Source of the DNA: Fomes fomentarius | Taxonomy: Eukaryota; Basidiomycota; Agaricomycetes; Polyporales; Polyporaceae | Length of the DNA stretch: 64,000 nucleotides | Assembly (NCBI GenBank): GCA_022606135.1 | Contig: JABYQN010000007.1 | Span: forward strand, 1,426,001 to 1,490,000 | Direction: 5' to 3' | In this document: in pieces, positions 21,150-34,023 of the stretch | Layout: each line of letters opens with the position of its first letter | How positions within the stretch are numbered: the first letter of the stretch is position 1 | The notes under the pieces: model-generated | What the model saw: only the letters and a program-made list of their open reading frames with translations | What the model was told of the DNA's origin: nothing | Database searches by the model: none | Position numbers and translations under genes: made by a program

Positions 21150-24100
21150 GGCGGAGCTAAAAAAAAACGAAGCTGGAGAGGATCCCGAGGTGTGGTAGTG
21201 TTCGATGTGGCGAGGCAGGACGAGGAAAGAGACGGAGGCGTTATATACTCCCGCGAGCAGTAACGCGAATCTGGGATGAGCGCAACCTAAGAGCACGCTC
21301 ACTGCTCCGAGCTTATGCCTCGTGTGCGAATGGAAGCTCTCCGACCAAACGGTGGCTTTCGGAAGAACTGCGGACCAGAGGCCTAAGGAGGGAGGCAACC
21401 GATAAGCCAGATCAAAGGGAGAATGAGAAAACTTGCGGCTGTGTGCGCTACATGAGAGAGAAGGCAGTCCTACCGGATGTTACGAAAGATGATCGCTGCT
21501 CCTACCCCGCAAATGGGACCGCTGCTGAGATCCAGGCCCACCGTCGAGGAGGGTGCATTCGTGGAGTGCGGCGCATGACAGTCACGGTGGGGGACGACTG
21601 TGTTCAGAACCACTCTTGGCATGTTGGGGGGAGCGCCAACGGAGGGTATGACTCAATTTTGTGTAACTCTGCCGGCTACAATTTACCAAGAGGGGAATGT
21701 GGTAGTAGTAAGGGTCGAAAGCTTCGTGCCGTCTCTTGATGGATGCGTGATTGCCCTACAGTGTGACCACGTCGGCATATACCACGTCTCTGTGACGCGC
21801 ACGCTTGCATCTGTCACGCTCGCTCTTCCGGGTGCAGTAACTTAGCCTTAGACTTTCTACTGGTCGATACTCCGGCTTGCGGTCCTCTCGTCCGACTCCT
21901 ATGATTCGGACCTGCCATGGAATTTGTTGTAAAATTTCCCAGGTCCGTTTTCAGCTCGTCTTCTAGTCTAGAGTATTTGTCCGGGCATAACAACTTGAAG
22001 AAGTTCTGAACGAACTTGTGCTGTTTGCTTATCTGGACCACCAAACACGACTTGTTTACGTACGGCGCGGAACCTAGCTGTCTTTTGGCTCGTGTGACTT
22101 CTCGCACATGACAGTGCTGCATTCAATCAAGGCCATAAACCTCTCGAAAATATGTGGAACGTTAGGGTTTCAGTGCGCTTGGCTTGCAACATTTTTTCCC
22201 GTGGCGAGGGGAGCAATGATCGATTCGTCATCGACCATCTCACGAACGTTCTCCACCAATGTCCAATCCACCGTTCATCCCTATGGTCGTGTTCGCAGCG
22301 CAAATCATGAGTCTTTCGCTACTCACCTTTAGGAGATCATGGATCGTAGGCGGTTGGATCATTACGACAAGTGACAACTCGAAGAAGAGACCTAGCAACC
22401 CCCCGCAGGGCAGCGCAGTGGCCAATTTCTCCTGTTCTGGTGCTGCACGCCTGCCGAGGTGCAGTGCACCACTGCACCAGCTGAACAGGTGATGTGCACA
22501 CGCCCAGGACGAGGTGGTGGAACTTCGACCATCCGCGGGCCGCACGAGCTATGAGCTAGCGACAAACCGCCGCTTTCGCATCCAGGCCGGATGTGGGGCC
22601 CGCAGTGGCTTGCTTATGGCTATTGTTCGTCCCAACTGAGCGAACGTTCTTGGGATCGTCGGGATGACGGATATGGAAAGCGCGGTAGTAGACGCGCAGT
22701 CATCCTTTGGGCACGGCTTGGGGTGCCTGAGATCGTCCATGCTCGAGTGCGTGCCTACGGTATATCCCGGGTCTATCTGAGCTAGTCCACCGTTATCTGC
22801 ATGATGTTCTCGATGAGATTGCGTGCGTAGATCCTATTGATCGTGGTCATATCCAACCGTGTATATGCGCTGGAATTACACTCATGCTGTGTTTGTTCAA
22901 CCGTCTGTGCATTCGAGAGTTCGGGATCCTGTAGGGCAGATCCTCCGTCATTTCGTGCACCACCACCTTCGTCTGCGTTGGCACCTATACGATGACGAAT
23001 TGTGGCTGTAATGAATGCGCCGCTCACCATGATACCCTACCTGTGGCTCTCCGTCCGTCAAGGGTTTCATTCAAATCGGCACGCTCTAGTAGGTCTCGAA
23101 GAACGGCGGGTGCTTACGATCATCCTCACGAACGTGCGAGGGTCTCTGACTTCCTCTACGGTCAGTGTCGACGGACTATTGGTCATGCTTCACGTAACTC
23201 AATGGAACTGTGAACTAGAGCGAGAGCGTTCGATACGATCAGCGACTTGGGCGGATGTACAGTGTGACTGCTATCAGAGGTGCGTTTTTCATGAACTTCA
23301 GGCTCGCAGTGGACTTATCGTCGGCGGCGAGCGTATCGCTCTGCATGCTGATAGGAGCTCTAGACCCGGCGGTACATGGTGCTGCATCGTTCTAGTGACA
23401 GGAGGCCACAGAACGCAACGCACAGCTGTTCTTGCCGCTGATAGTGGCCGTGCGCAGGCCGGGTAGCTCGTGTGCCTGTCGTTTCGGACGTCATTACACT
23501 CTGCCGTACGTCGAAGGCTTCGAAGTCCTTTTCTTCATTTCCGAGCCAGGGCCCTCCCCAGTGATATCCTACCACGTGCGACCATCTATTCTTGCGGGCT
23601 GCAGGAATGTCGTATAGTGTGCAAGGCGTGTACTTGCCATAAACGGGGAGCTATCTTACCATTCGATCTCTTTGCAGATATTCGATGCGTTATTGTCGAT
23701 GAGGATGAGGAGCTTCTGTGGCCAGATACTCGAAATGAGCTCACTGCTACGCCTCGACAATTGGGGAAAGTACCCACTGATGTCCCGATGCCGTAGGTGA
23801 GAAGACCTTGAGGGCGAGAGGTCCGTGCTCATCTCGGGAGCGATGGCGTCAGGCTAATGTGGTCTGTTCAGGTCGTGTGCCAGTCTGTTACGCTGCGCGG
23901 CGTGGCGGCCGCATTCCTGGTGTGCGGTACGATCGCTTTTCGTGCTGCGTGCCTATTGGCTGGACACCCTGAGCCCCGTGGATATAGGTGTCACACGACC
24001 ACTAATTGGGTGCTGTGCGGGGGGGGAGACCCTCGAGTGAAGTCCTCGGCCGCATGATTCACGTCAATCGGACGGCGAGGTGGGTGAGTGGTCCGCGGGT

Positions 24101-25660
24101 GTGCTCTAAGCGAGGGGCCGGAGGACGTACGTCCAAGAGATCTTCGTGAGTGCAGCTACAAGGATGGTCGTGTGCACCGCTGAGTCTCCTTTCTAAGCGA
24201 GAGTTTCTCGAGTCGCCGTCAGCTGAAGGGTCTCGCTGTTGACAGGGAAGTGTGGGCTCTCCACGACGACGAAGCTGAACACACCTTTTTTCCCGAGCAG
24301 GAACCGAATTCTTTCTCGTAGGAAGTGAAGAGCTACGCAACCCACTGGCCCTGCCTAGTGATAGGCCACGCCGCTACGTGCGGGGGCGGGTGCAGATACT
24401 CCTCTTTCCTTGCCTAAAAGGGGCATGAGAAGCCGAACAGCATTCCGAGCTGACTTCTCACCTTCATATTCGTCCGCTGGTAGCGTTCTCGAGCGGATCT
24501 GAACGTGCGCATACAGCACGGGCGCGATGTTGACGGGGACCTTAGGAATACGCCCCTGTCGGTACTTGGTGGGTCAGCAAAGCGAGGTCAGGGTAATTGG
24601 CCAGACGCCAAAGACATTCTATAGGGTAGGTATGCAGCCCGACTCGAACTGTATCAGCATGCGTCCTATACACTGGTAATCCGTGTCCACCGTGAAAAAT
24701 TGATAATGTTCAAGCTCATCTACTGTGGTCACTCGAAACCTTGTCTTATTATGCCCTTAAATACCAGTATGCTATGCAGGGAAAGGTACTGCGATTACAG
24801 GAACTGGACGTCGGTACTGGTAGGGAACCGAATTGACAATAAGTAGACAAGGTTCAATTTGATTACCCTGCTGTCTTCTCACATGAGCCTTTCACGTCTC
24901 CTCATGATAAGCGATTGATACACCAGATAGAGGGGGCCCACCAGATCAACGCTTTCTGCAACCCTACCGGAGAGGAGACTGGACCACAAGCACAGCAAAC
25001 CCTTGCTGCTCGGTCGCCTTGGTGGTATGCTCGGGATGGGGGTAAGTAGGCGATCTCAATGTCATCCGTTGCAGCAGTTTCCCGGCCACAACCGATAGAA
25101 TTCGCCTGCTCATCGTTCTGAATCGATGCGTCCAGAAGGTCCAGTCATGCCAGTGTTCCATGAGGAGATGACGGCTTGACAGAGACACGCTTCACATGCC
25201 ACAGGTTTGAGTTATCGGCGTTCTGGGGGTTTGACTACGGGCGCAAGACGCATGTCCATCGCGATGGTTATGGCACAATCATGTGTGGATGTCAAGTAGC
25301 CTCATGGCGGTCTAGAAGGCGCCAAGAATAGTGCCCCAGTTGATAATGAACTTGAAAAGTTGAAACCCTGTGCCGCAACACCGTTTTTTGGGCGCATTTG
25401 AATTATATAAGCAATCATCTATGTTCCCCCTAGACCCCCACTGCTACACTGCTACACTCGAGACGTGTATAGCTGTTCATCGAGGGTGGCGTATCCTTGA
25501 ATATGCCCTACGCGACGCGACGCGGCCCACCAGGCCCAGGGCCACCACTCAAGAGGCGTCGCAGTCACGTGCGCGGTGAGGCGCGACAAAGCGATTGCCG
25601 TTTTGGAACTCAACTTGAACCACGGTCGGTGGCTGCTGCGAGCTGCCCGCCTTCAACGTC
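21150..25660. other. 4.5-kb gene-poor block
   Basis: The largest stretch without a supportable gene. Short frames are present on both strands but none shows consistent family motifs, splice-site pairs and phase together. Around 23000-23470 a plus-strand frame has hydrophobic strings that faintly recall the membrane part of DUF6533-type proteins; I could not build a gene. The block may hold decayed genes or transposon remains. Its first 100-200 bases hold the promoter of paralogue B. Confidence 0.45.
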
Positions 25661-28478
25661 ATGAACACGCATATCTTCCGCCCGGCAGAAAAAGAACCAC
25701 CTCCCCGACCGCCGCTCATTACTCCTTCTGCGTCTCCACCTGTCTCCCGAGTCGACCAGCGCAAGGACAGGCCTCCCGCTGCAAAGAGACCAAGACTCTC
25801 TCCTACCCCGTCCTCTTCGTCCTCCATCCGAGCAGGTTCATCGGCCTCCAACTCTATTGACTTTGACGCACATTGGCTGCAGTCCAGGGACCGTCTCCTA
25901 AAGACTTGGGATCAGCTCGCAGAGCGCTACTACAAACCCTTAGACGAAGATGACATCGTGGACCTGCGCAACCTCAAGATCCTCAAGGACCGAGGTGTTA
26001 CCAGTGGGGCCGTGCGGAATTACACCATTGGCTCGATTGTCGCACCAAAGGATGCGGATGCGGCCACGGCTACGAGTCAGGGCGCGGACGAGGACGAAGA
26101 TGCGGACGAGGACGAGGACGGCGGTGAAGATGGCGGGGAGGACGATGAATCCGCGGACGAGCTGGATATCCTGTCGGACGCACCCGTCCCCTCTGTGCCT
26201 GATAACTACAAAACCTGGTATGTGCCACCCGCTGATCACAACAATCCGGAGGACATAGAGGCTTTCCGGGAGTTCGAGGAGGCGGAGAGGAAGCTGAGAG
26301 AGCTTAATGGGAAAGACGAGGAAGAAACCGACGCGGACCGGGAGCAAGGTTTAGCCGTACCAGGAGAGTACGACGATGCAGGGTTCGAAGTGCCCGCGGA
26401 AATGGACGAGAAAGAGGAGGTATTGCCTGTGCCAAAACCGAAACCTAAACCGCAACAACGCAAACCAAGGCCGCCCTCTAGACCTCCTGAAGACGATTCT
26501 TCGGAGGACGAACTCGCGGCATGGGTCATTGACGATTCATCGATACCTCCTCGCCGCTCTACCGCGCCAGAAGATGTCATTGATCTCACCGAATCGCGTT
26601 CACCGTCTCCAAAACTAGCCCCGCGAGGACGCTTACAATCCCGCGCTCCCGCAAAGACTCGCGCTGCTCATTCCCGTGCTCAGTCGCATTCCAAAGCCTC
26701 TGTTACTTCAGCGAAGCGCCCAGAATCTCCAGAATCTCCTCCAGCACGTCTTGCGTCGCCTATGGAGGTGTTGCAGTTACTCACTCCGCCTCGGTCCTCA
26801 TCCGCCGTCGAAATTCTTCCTAGTGTTGAAGGAGAGGAACTTGGAACATCGCCACCGCCACCTCCAGCAGAAACACCAAGTCCTAAATTCCCCAAACCTC
26901 GCCAACGTTACACTCCTAGACCTCGCATGCCCAGCGACGACGAGGAAGATCTTTCGTCCATACATGACGCAATGCTTCCGCCTCCTGAACCCTTCCGAGT
27001 GGGCCCGCCCAAAAAGGCTAAGAAGCAACCATCTCTAAAGGGTTTGAAACCAGAGGTTGTAATAACAGTCTCACGCAAGAAATTGAATGGCATAGCCGTT
27101 AATGCTCAACCATCTACGCCTGAGCTGCCAGCTCCTCCGAGCGTTGCAGCGTCCACGCGCAAGAATGGTAAGGGCAAACAGAACGATATCCCTGCGCCTA
27201 TACCGGCGCCTGAGAGTATTGCGCCTGCGTCTAGACGGCGTCGATCCCAATCTCAGCCGCGGGTTTCTTCGCGAGACTCAGACTCCCCTCCACCAGCCCC
27301 GCCTTCGTCTAGAGGGACGAAACGCAGACGGGTGTCTTCACTCTCCTCCCTTTCAGATAACTCTCCAGCGAAGGTGGCTACCCCCGAACCCATCCCCGAT
27401 GTGCGCAAACGAAATCTTTTGCGTTCCGGGTCGTTGTCAGGCTACTCCTCCGATGTGCCTCCTCCGAGCTCTTCCTCCCCGACTCACTCTGATGGTGATT
27501 ATGGTATGTCGCGACACATCTGGAGTCGTGTCAAGATGCTAAAGCGGACGATGCAGAACCTGATGACAGACGCCTTGGACCCAGTCGTGCCCGCACGGGG
27601 AGTCTCGTACCTCAAATCCCTCCCTTCTCATACCCACCTCCTGTGTTTCCGTCATATACCCAACAGCATCACGAAGGATCCTCTGCGAGCGGTCACCGAC
27701 GATCGGCAGAGGATCGACATACTCCTTATCCTCCCGCACTGCAAGACCCGCACGCGCAGTATATGTTTGCTCAAGCCTGGCATTTCTGGAATCTGATGGC
27801 ATCCGGCACGATCCCCGCGTTGCCCACCTCTGGCTATCGTCCGGATGTCTCGTTTCCACCTGTGCCGTGGCCGCCATACACTCCGAGCCACCAGCGACAT
27901 CAAACTTATCCTATCCATGGCCTGAACACGCCGTCTTCGGAAGCAGGGCCTTCTCGCTCTTCAGTGTACTCCACCCCAACGCACCATTCACATCCCTATC
28001 CATATGCATACGACCCCGGATTCTCTAATGGAACACTTCCTCCGTCGTCGCCGATCACCTCCTCCCCGCGACGTCTTCGCCGCCCTTACGCCCCGCATCT
28101 GTGCCGCCGGGGCAGCGTAGCCGCTCGAGGGGCCGGCGGGTTTCTTTCAGGCTGGATGACAACGACCGGCCGCTCCCTCCGACACCTCCCAGGCGACATG
28201 CGAACCTCGAGAGCGAACACGCGCTCGCAAGCGGTTCTCACTATGCTTCGGCGAAGACATCGAAGGGGAAGGAGAAGGAGAAGGAGAAAGCTCGGGCCGA
28301 GCCACAGGAGGAAAATCGCTCGCCTGAGTCGGACGACGAGCCGCCTCCCGCTCCCCCACGCGGACGTGCCTCGCAGAGGGCGCGGACCCCTGGGCCACCA
28401 TCGCAGCGCGACAAGAGTGTCCCGAGTACGGCATCAAAGGGCTCGGCGAAGACGCCAAAGTCGAAGCGCAAGGATTGA
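25661..28478 (+). CDS. Large acidic, Pro/Ser-rich nuclear protein with Scm3/HJURP-like motif; one-base frame break
   Basis: Exon 1 is 25661-27503, a 41-base intron follows, and exon 2 is 27545-28478; about 925 residues. Residues 68-120 are the ordered part: a Trp-containing helix (FDAHWLQSRDRLLKTW) followed by RYYKPLDEDDIVDLRNLKIL and KDRGV. A helix followed by an acidic D-x-(V/I)-D-L and a D-(N/R)-G turn is what I recall of the Scm3/HJURP histone-chaperone family that deposits centromeric CENP-A; this is a resemblance, not proof. The rest is acidic, then Pro/Ser/Lys-rich with AT-hook-like and NLS-like stretches (TKRRRVSS), then a Pro/His/Tyr-rich part and a final SRGRRVSFRLDDNDRPLPPTPP block. 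That block is in another frame from the part before it: the join at the C run 28064-28067 lacks exactly one base. Either an assembly error or a real frameshift. Confidence 0.6.
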
Positions 28479-29147
28479 ACGATGAGCCTCCTCCGCGTCC
28501 GCTCCAGTCCCTAGCTAGGCTCGAGGAGGCGTTGCGGACTGCGTGCCGATCACGGCGGCGCTTGAGAAGAGCGAAACTATCGAGGAAGACCTCCACGGTG
28601 GCGGCGGCGAATGTACCAGTCTAAGCAGCACCAGTCCGTAATCTTATTAGCTATATCTTCTCATATACACTGGCATGGTGCCGGAATATACGAGGTTTGC
28701 ATTCGTCTGTATCTGTAGTTTTGTAGCTAGTTGGCTGCGTTCGTGTAGACTCGCAGCCTGTTGTAGGAATGAGGTTATTGTCGGCATGTATAGACACGGA
28801 GCTTCGATATATTAGCAGGACGCGTATGGCGCCGAGCCGAGATCCGGCATGAAACGAAAATAATGTCAATGTGGCTGGAGACATGTTCTTATCTGGAGAT
28901 CCCGGCGGGGTGGAGAGGGGTCTGCCCGGACTGCGGGTTGGCAATTTACCTAATTGGGGACTCACCACCTGCAAACGGCCAGAGATTTGCTCCGCAAACA
29001 GGCGTCAACAGATCCTGACTCGAGACCACACACGACCCACCCTCGCCCTCGTTTTTTTCAGTCTATCCACGCTGTCCTGCCTGTCTGCACACCTGCACGA
29101 TCAGCATACCATCAGCCACGTTTACCCGTGAACACGACGTACAAAGA
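28479..29147. other. Intergenic, PP2C promoter
   Basis: Holds the 3' UTR of the upstream gene and the promoter/5' UTR of the PP2C gene. No gene seen. Confidence 0.5.
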
Positions 29148-31379
29148 TGGTGCGTGATTCTTTCATCCAGCTCCCGGCAATGCATGCAAAATTGATGTGT
29201 ATGCTTGTGATTTTTTCCAGGGTCAAACCCTCTCTATACCGGGTATGTTTTTCTTAGGGATGTGAGAAGAGGTCATCCTTCATCGTGCCAAATTATGTGT
29301 AGCCACCCACAAGAAGACGGAGCAGGGGGCAAATGACAAATACCACTACAGTGTGTCGGAGATGCAGGGATGGAGGATAAGTAAGAGTTTTTTTCTCATC
29401 AAATAACCTACTCCTGCACGTTCCCCCGTTTTTCCGTGCGATCATGGAGATGTGTCTCTTCACAGTTAGGATGTACTGACTTTATGTGGGGTAGCCATGG
29501 AGGACTCGCATGTCACGCTACTCAATCTGGACGAAGACTCCGCGAACCCTAACACCTTTTTTGCTGTGTACGACGGACACGGTGGTATGCATGCAGGTTG
29601 TTACTATGTGTCGTCTACACTCCTCTTATCGTCCCTGTGCTCCAGGTTCTGCCACAGCGAAGTACGCAGGACAGCATGTCCATAAGCGCCTCCTCCAGGA
29701 TGAGGCGTACCTCAAGAAAGACTACCCTCTTGCTCTCAAGAACGCATTTATTGGGATAGATGCAGACATGCGATCTAGTGCGCAACACACATTATACCTG
29801 GATGTGTTGCCAATATCTGATTCAGAATCCCTTCAGACCCTGAATTCTCTCGGGACTCATCAGGTTGCACTGCGGTGGCTGCATTGGTCACGAACGAGGG
29901 GAGGATCTATGTGGTATGTGGCATGACTCCCATTTCCATACATCACATTGCCAATATCCTTTGGTATAGGCCAACGCCGGTGACTCGCGTTCGGTGATCA
30001 GCGTCAAGGGTGAAGCGAAGCCGCTTAGTTATGACCACAAGCCTCAGAACGAGAGTACGTGCCTCAGACCGCAGTCCCGTAACAGGTACTGATCAATATC
30101 GCTCTCCAGAGGAGAAAAATAGAATCGTCGCTGCTGGTGGATATATCGAGTACGGTCGCGTAAATGGTTCGTGGATAGCCCAGTGCCTGTTTCTTACTCC
30201 TAAGCGTTGTGACAGGAAACCTTGCCCTCGCGCGTGCTCTGGGAGATTTCGAATACAAGAAGAACACCTCCATTGGCCCCGAGGCGCAGATCATCACCAG
30301 TGATCCTGAGGTCATTGACCATGAGATCACACCGGAAGATGAGTTCCTCATCATCGCATGTGATGGTATGTATATGTCAATTTGCGTCATGTGTCTGTAC
30401 TGAGTATCCTATAGGTATCTGGGATTGCCTGTCATCGCAACAGGCCGTGAACGTTGTGAGACTCCTCATCTCGCAGGGCCGCCGCCTACCACAAATATGC
30501 GAGGAGATCTGCGAACTCTGCTTGGCCCCCGACACCACGAATGGTGTGGGAATTGGATGTGACAACATGACTATCTTGATCGTGGCGATCCTGAACGGCA
30601 AGACCCAGGACGAATGGTATGACTGGGTCACCGAACGCGTGAAGAACAAGTATGGATACCAGACTCCCGAAACGCTACCCCAGCTCTACTCTACGAGCCG
30701 TCTGATGTCGTTCAAGGTGAAGCGGGAGGCGTACGAGCAGCGTCAGCGGGAACGGCGAGAGCGTGAGGCGCGAGAGCGGGCGAACGGCGCAAACCCGAGT
30801 CCCGCCAGTGAGACGCCGGCAACATCTCTAGCCGTTGGACTTAGTGGACTTGCCAACATCCTTGGCGGAGACGGCTCCCTCGTCCTACACACAGCACCTG
30901 ACGATGACGAGGACGACAGCGACGATGACGACATGGAGCACGGCATCAACGCGCGGTCACTACTCAGCAATGCAGGATTCGGTCTCGAACAGCCCGACGA
31001 CCAGCCGAGTGTGACGAAGAGCCTGCGGGAACAGCTCCAGGAGCTGGACGAGATGGGCGCGTTCAACGACCATGACGTCGACATGGGGGACACCGACAAC
31101 AAGGAATCGGGTGCGGAGGGCGAGCGCAATGGCGAGAAGGAGAGGCACGAGGACGATGGAGACCACGCGAGCGACCCCGACTCGCCGACATATACGTACA
31201 ACGGGACGGGTTCGTCGGGAGGCTCGGGGGGCGGCGAGACGCCGACGCCCCCGCCGACTCCGCCAAACGGGGACGCGACGCCGGTGCAGCTCAAGCCGCT
31301 GCCCGACGGTGACGCGCCGAGTGCCGCGCTGAAGGTCGAGGGGTTCCTGGACTCGAGCGAGAGCCCGCTCAAGGTCTAG
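29148..31379 (+). CDS. PP2C-type protein phosphatase (Ptc2/Ptc3-like)
   Basis: Ten coding exons: 29148-29150, 29221-29242, 29303-29380, 29495-29584, 29646-29777, 29837-29913, 29970-30054, 30110-30166, 30216-30365 and 30415-31379; they sum to 552 residues. The first exon holds only the ATG. The start MGQTLS fits an N-myristoylation signal (Gly2, Ser6). Metal- and phosphate-binding motifs of a Mg/Mn-dependent Ser/Thr phosphatase are in order: GWRITMED, YDGHGG, GCTAV, NAGDSRSV, LALARALGDFEYK, IACDGIWD and GCDNMT. The catalytic domain spans residues 20-295. The C-terminal 250 residues are charged and acidic, as in Ptc2/Ptc3, which dephosphorylate stress MAP kinases, the DNA-damage kinase Rad53 and CDK in yeast; substrates here are an inference. 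Confidence 0.95.
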
Positions 31380-31959
31380 GTGGTGTATCAGTTAGTCTAT
31401 GTGCCCTGTATTAATCGCATCGGTGATGATTGTATTCTGTCGCGACGTCCATCCCAGTACTGTTCATTCTCTCTCTTTCCCCTAGCCTGCCGTGTTGTCG
31501 TATCACTACCCTCGGGGCTTGCATCGGTGTACATGTCTGCTATATGTGTATATAGCAAAGTTTCCTGAATGGCTGTCTTGCCTGTGTGTATGTGGCTATG
31601 TAGGATCCGTGCGTGCTCGCGACACTGTATAGTCGTTACATACATCCTACTGGCATCCGTATTCCGCTTGCATTCCCGCAACACTGCATGTCCGCATCCC
31701 AGCCCACGTAGCCTTTCTTTCCGTTGGTACATATCCTTTCTTATTTTTACGCACGTCTAGTACTCAGGTGTAAAATACTGCTGCATGAGGGCTTGATGGA
31801 ATCGTTGTAGCACTTCTCTACTCCCCAGTTACGACGGCGTGTTCCATGTGCTACGACACAACAGAACGACTCGTGTAGTGACAAGGTAAGCTTCACGCTT
31901 CAATTGTCTTGTGCCCAGGTATCGTACATTCCGACAACAACTGCACACAGCTCACCCAC
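31380..31959. other. Convergent intergenic region
   Basis: Between the 3' ends of the PP2C gene (plus) and the NudC-domain gene (minus). Only 3' UTR sequence is expected; nothing else seen. Confidence 0.5.
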
Positions 31960-34023
31960 CTACAGCACACCATGCAAAACGACCAGCTCTCCCTCGCATA
32001 GACACAGGACAACAATCTTGTTCTGTGCCTTCATCAGCCCCACGCCGAGCAGCGAGCCCGCATCGCCGCCGCCGATCTTGAGTATCGTCTGTCTCGCCCA
32101 GTTCTCCTTCGGACCCACGCCCCGATAGATGTAGACGTTCCCGCCCAAGTCGCGCGCGCCGCTCTCGAACGCGAACACCGCCTTGGACGCGACGTGGTGC
32201 ACGAACCGCGTGTCGCGCTTCGACGCGAGCACGAACGACAGCGCGGAGTACGTCGACGTGTGCTCCCACCGCGGGCGTGCCGAGTCGTGCGCGTCCGATT
32301 CATTCGTCGTCGTCGCCGCCACCGCCGCCGTCGGGGGCTGCAGTGTGAACATCACCCCGTCCAGCCCGTGTTTCGCGACCAGCGAGATCTTCAACGTTCC
32401 CGCTGCGCCAGGGAACGGAGTAGACAGCACCTGCACGGGTGCATCATCGCCCGCGCGTCCATTCGTGCCCGCGGCCCAAGCGGGAGACGTCCCGTCCACG
32501 CCGACCCAGGTGAGGCAAGCGGACTTGCCAACCGACAGGTCCACGTCGTCGTCGCGTTCGCCTTCTGCCAGGCTCGGTACGCCTTGTCCGAGCCCTAGCC
32601 CGCTCGCGTCCGTGCCATCACGAAGGGCCGCGGTGTACTTCTCGAGCGCCTCACGAATATTGTAGAGCTCGGACGGGTCGAGTGTTTCGGGTACCTCTTC
32701 CTCGCCGTCCTGACCGGCGGACGAGAACACTTGTGGCCAGCGCGTGCCCTCGTGCTGTTTGTCGATGTGGAGCGCGAGGATGCCGTACCGGCTCTCGGCG
32801 GCGCGGTCGAACGTCCAGAGGCTCGTCGACGCGTGGATACCGTCCCAGAGCGGTTTGAGAGTGATGCGTGGTACGATGATCGGGACCTCCGTAGTCCTAT
32901 TCTGGCTGTAATCTGCGCCTTCGATAAGGACACTGAGTGCGCCCGGGGAGAAAGCGACCTTGATGTGTTCCTTGGGCGTGTCAGCGGGGAGCGGAATCGC
33001 AATGGTGACCGAGTCTGACGTCTGTGTCCAAGAGTATGGAGGTGGCTTCGGTACCGATGTAGACGCGCCGTTGCTTGTACCGTCGAGGTTCTCTCCCTTG
33101 CGAGGAATAGGGACAATCTCGTCCGGGGATGGGTCGTACCTTGGAGCAGGGGAGACAGCAGACTGTACGTAGGTGGAGCTGCCAGCGAAGAGGAAGGACC
33201 TCCGCGTGGGGTCGTACGCAGCATAGACAGGCACATCTTCCCCGCGCCTGTGCCAGAGGATGTGGAGTGATTGCGCCTCTGACGACGGTGTGACTGGGAG
33301 AGGGATGTGCACGCCCCAGAGGTCGAACTTGACGGGAGGTGCCTTGAATCCCTTCGTGATCGTGGGCGCATTCCTAGGGTAGTGCTTGGAAGATAGAACC
33401 ACCACTGTGCTTTGCGAGTCTGGCGTCACAGCGTGGTGCAGCCGGAACGGGACAGCGCTGTGGGCAGAATCGTACTCTTCTGGGATTGACAGGTCATACG
33501 TCGCTAGAAGCTCTGCGGGGCCAGTATCACCCAGCCGTAGCGCATAGAGGGATCCGTACCCATCAGACACGAAGAGAGAAGTGGTATTGACGAACACGGC
33601 GGAGGGATACTCCCGCTGTAGGGTCTCTACTGCGGATGACTGGACAGGCTTCGGCAGTTCGTATAGGAGTCGGAATCCAGCCTTCAGTGTCGCCTACTTC
33701 CCGAGTGCGCGCAAAGGGTCAGAAGGCGACGTGTGTAATAGAGAGTGCAGTAGACTCACCTCGTCCAAGTCGAACCCCACAACTCTAAGCTCTGCATCGA
33801 CGTACACCGCACGCCTCGTCTGGCTGCATATAGCAAGATGGTTGTGCGTTACGCGGCTCTGGACCTCCTGGAATGACAATGGCGCGCGTCCAGACACGTT
33901 CGTCTGCGAGAGCTTGTGTTCTAGCGGATAGTGCGAGGCGACTTCATCGAACTCAAGCGGCGAAAACTTGTATCCGTCGAATCTCGGGTTGAGCAGCGAG
34001 CGGTCAGCGGTGAAAGAAGACAT
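31960..34023 (-). CDS. NudC domain-containing protein 1 (NUDCD1/CML66-like)
   Basis: Two exons on the minus strand, 34023-33760 and 33693-31960, joined in phase 0; 665 residues. The N-terminal 250 residues look like beta-propeller strands (YKFSPLEFDEV, SLFVSDGYGSLYALRLG). A CS/NudC domain of the p23/Hsp20 fold begins around residue 270 (PPYSWTQTSDSVTIAIPLP, then KEHIKVAFS and LSVLIEG) and ends near PLWDGI. The C-terminal half supplies further strands (FVFASK-like, GNVYIYRGVG, KIVVLCLCEGELVVLHG). This order, propeller halves around a CS domain, is the NUDCD1 layout; those proteins act as Hsp90 co-chaperones for helicase-type clients. Length is slightly above the usual 583. Confidence 0.88.

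Noticed and set aside
23002..23466. Plus-strand frame faintly like a DUF6533-type membrane segment
   Set aside because: Similarity is limited to one hydrophobic string; no start, splice sites or second helix could be assembled.
31960..34023. Translation of the 32183-32665 plus-strand frames as a gene
   Set aside because: They lie wholly antisense to the NudC-domain gene, which has clear domain content.
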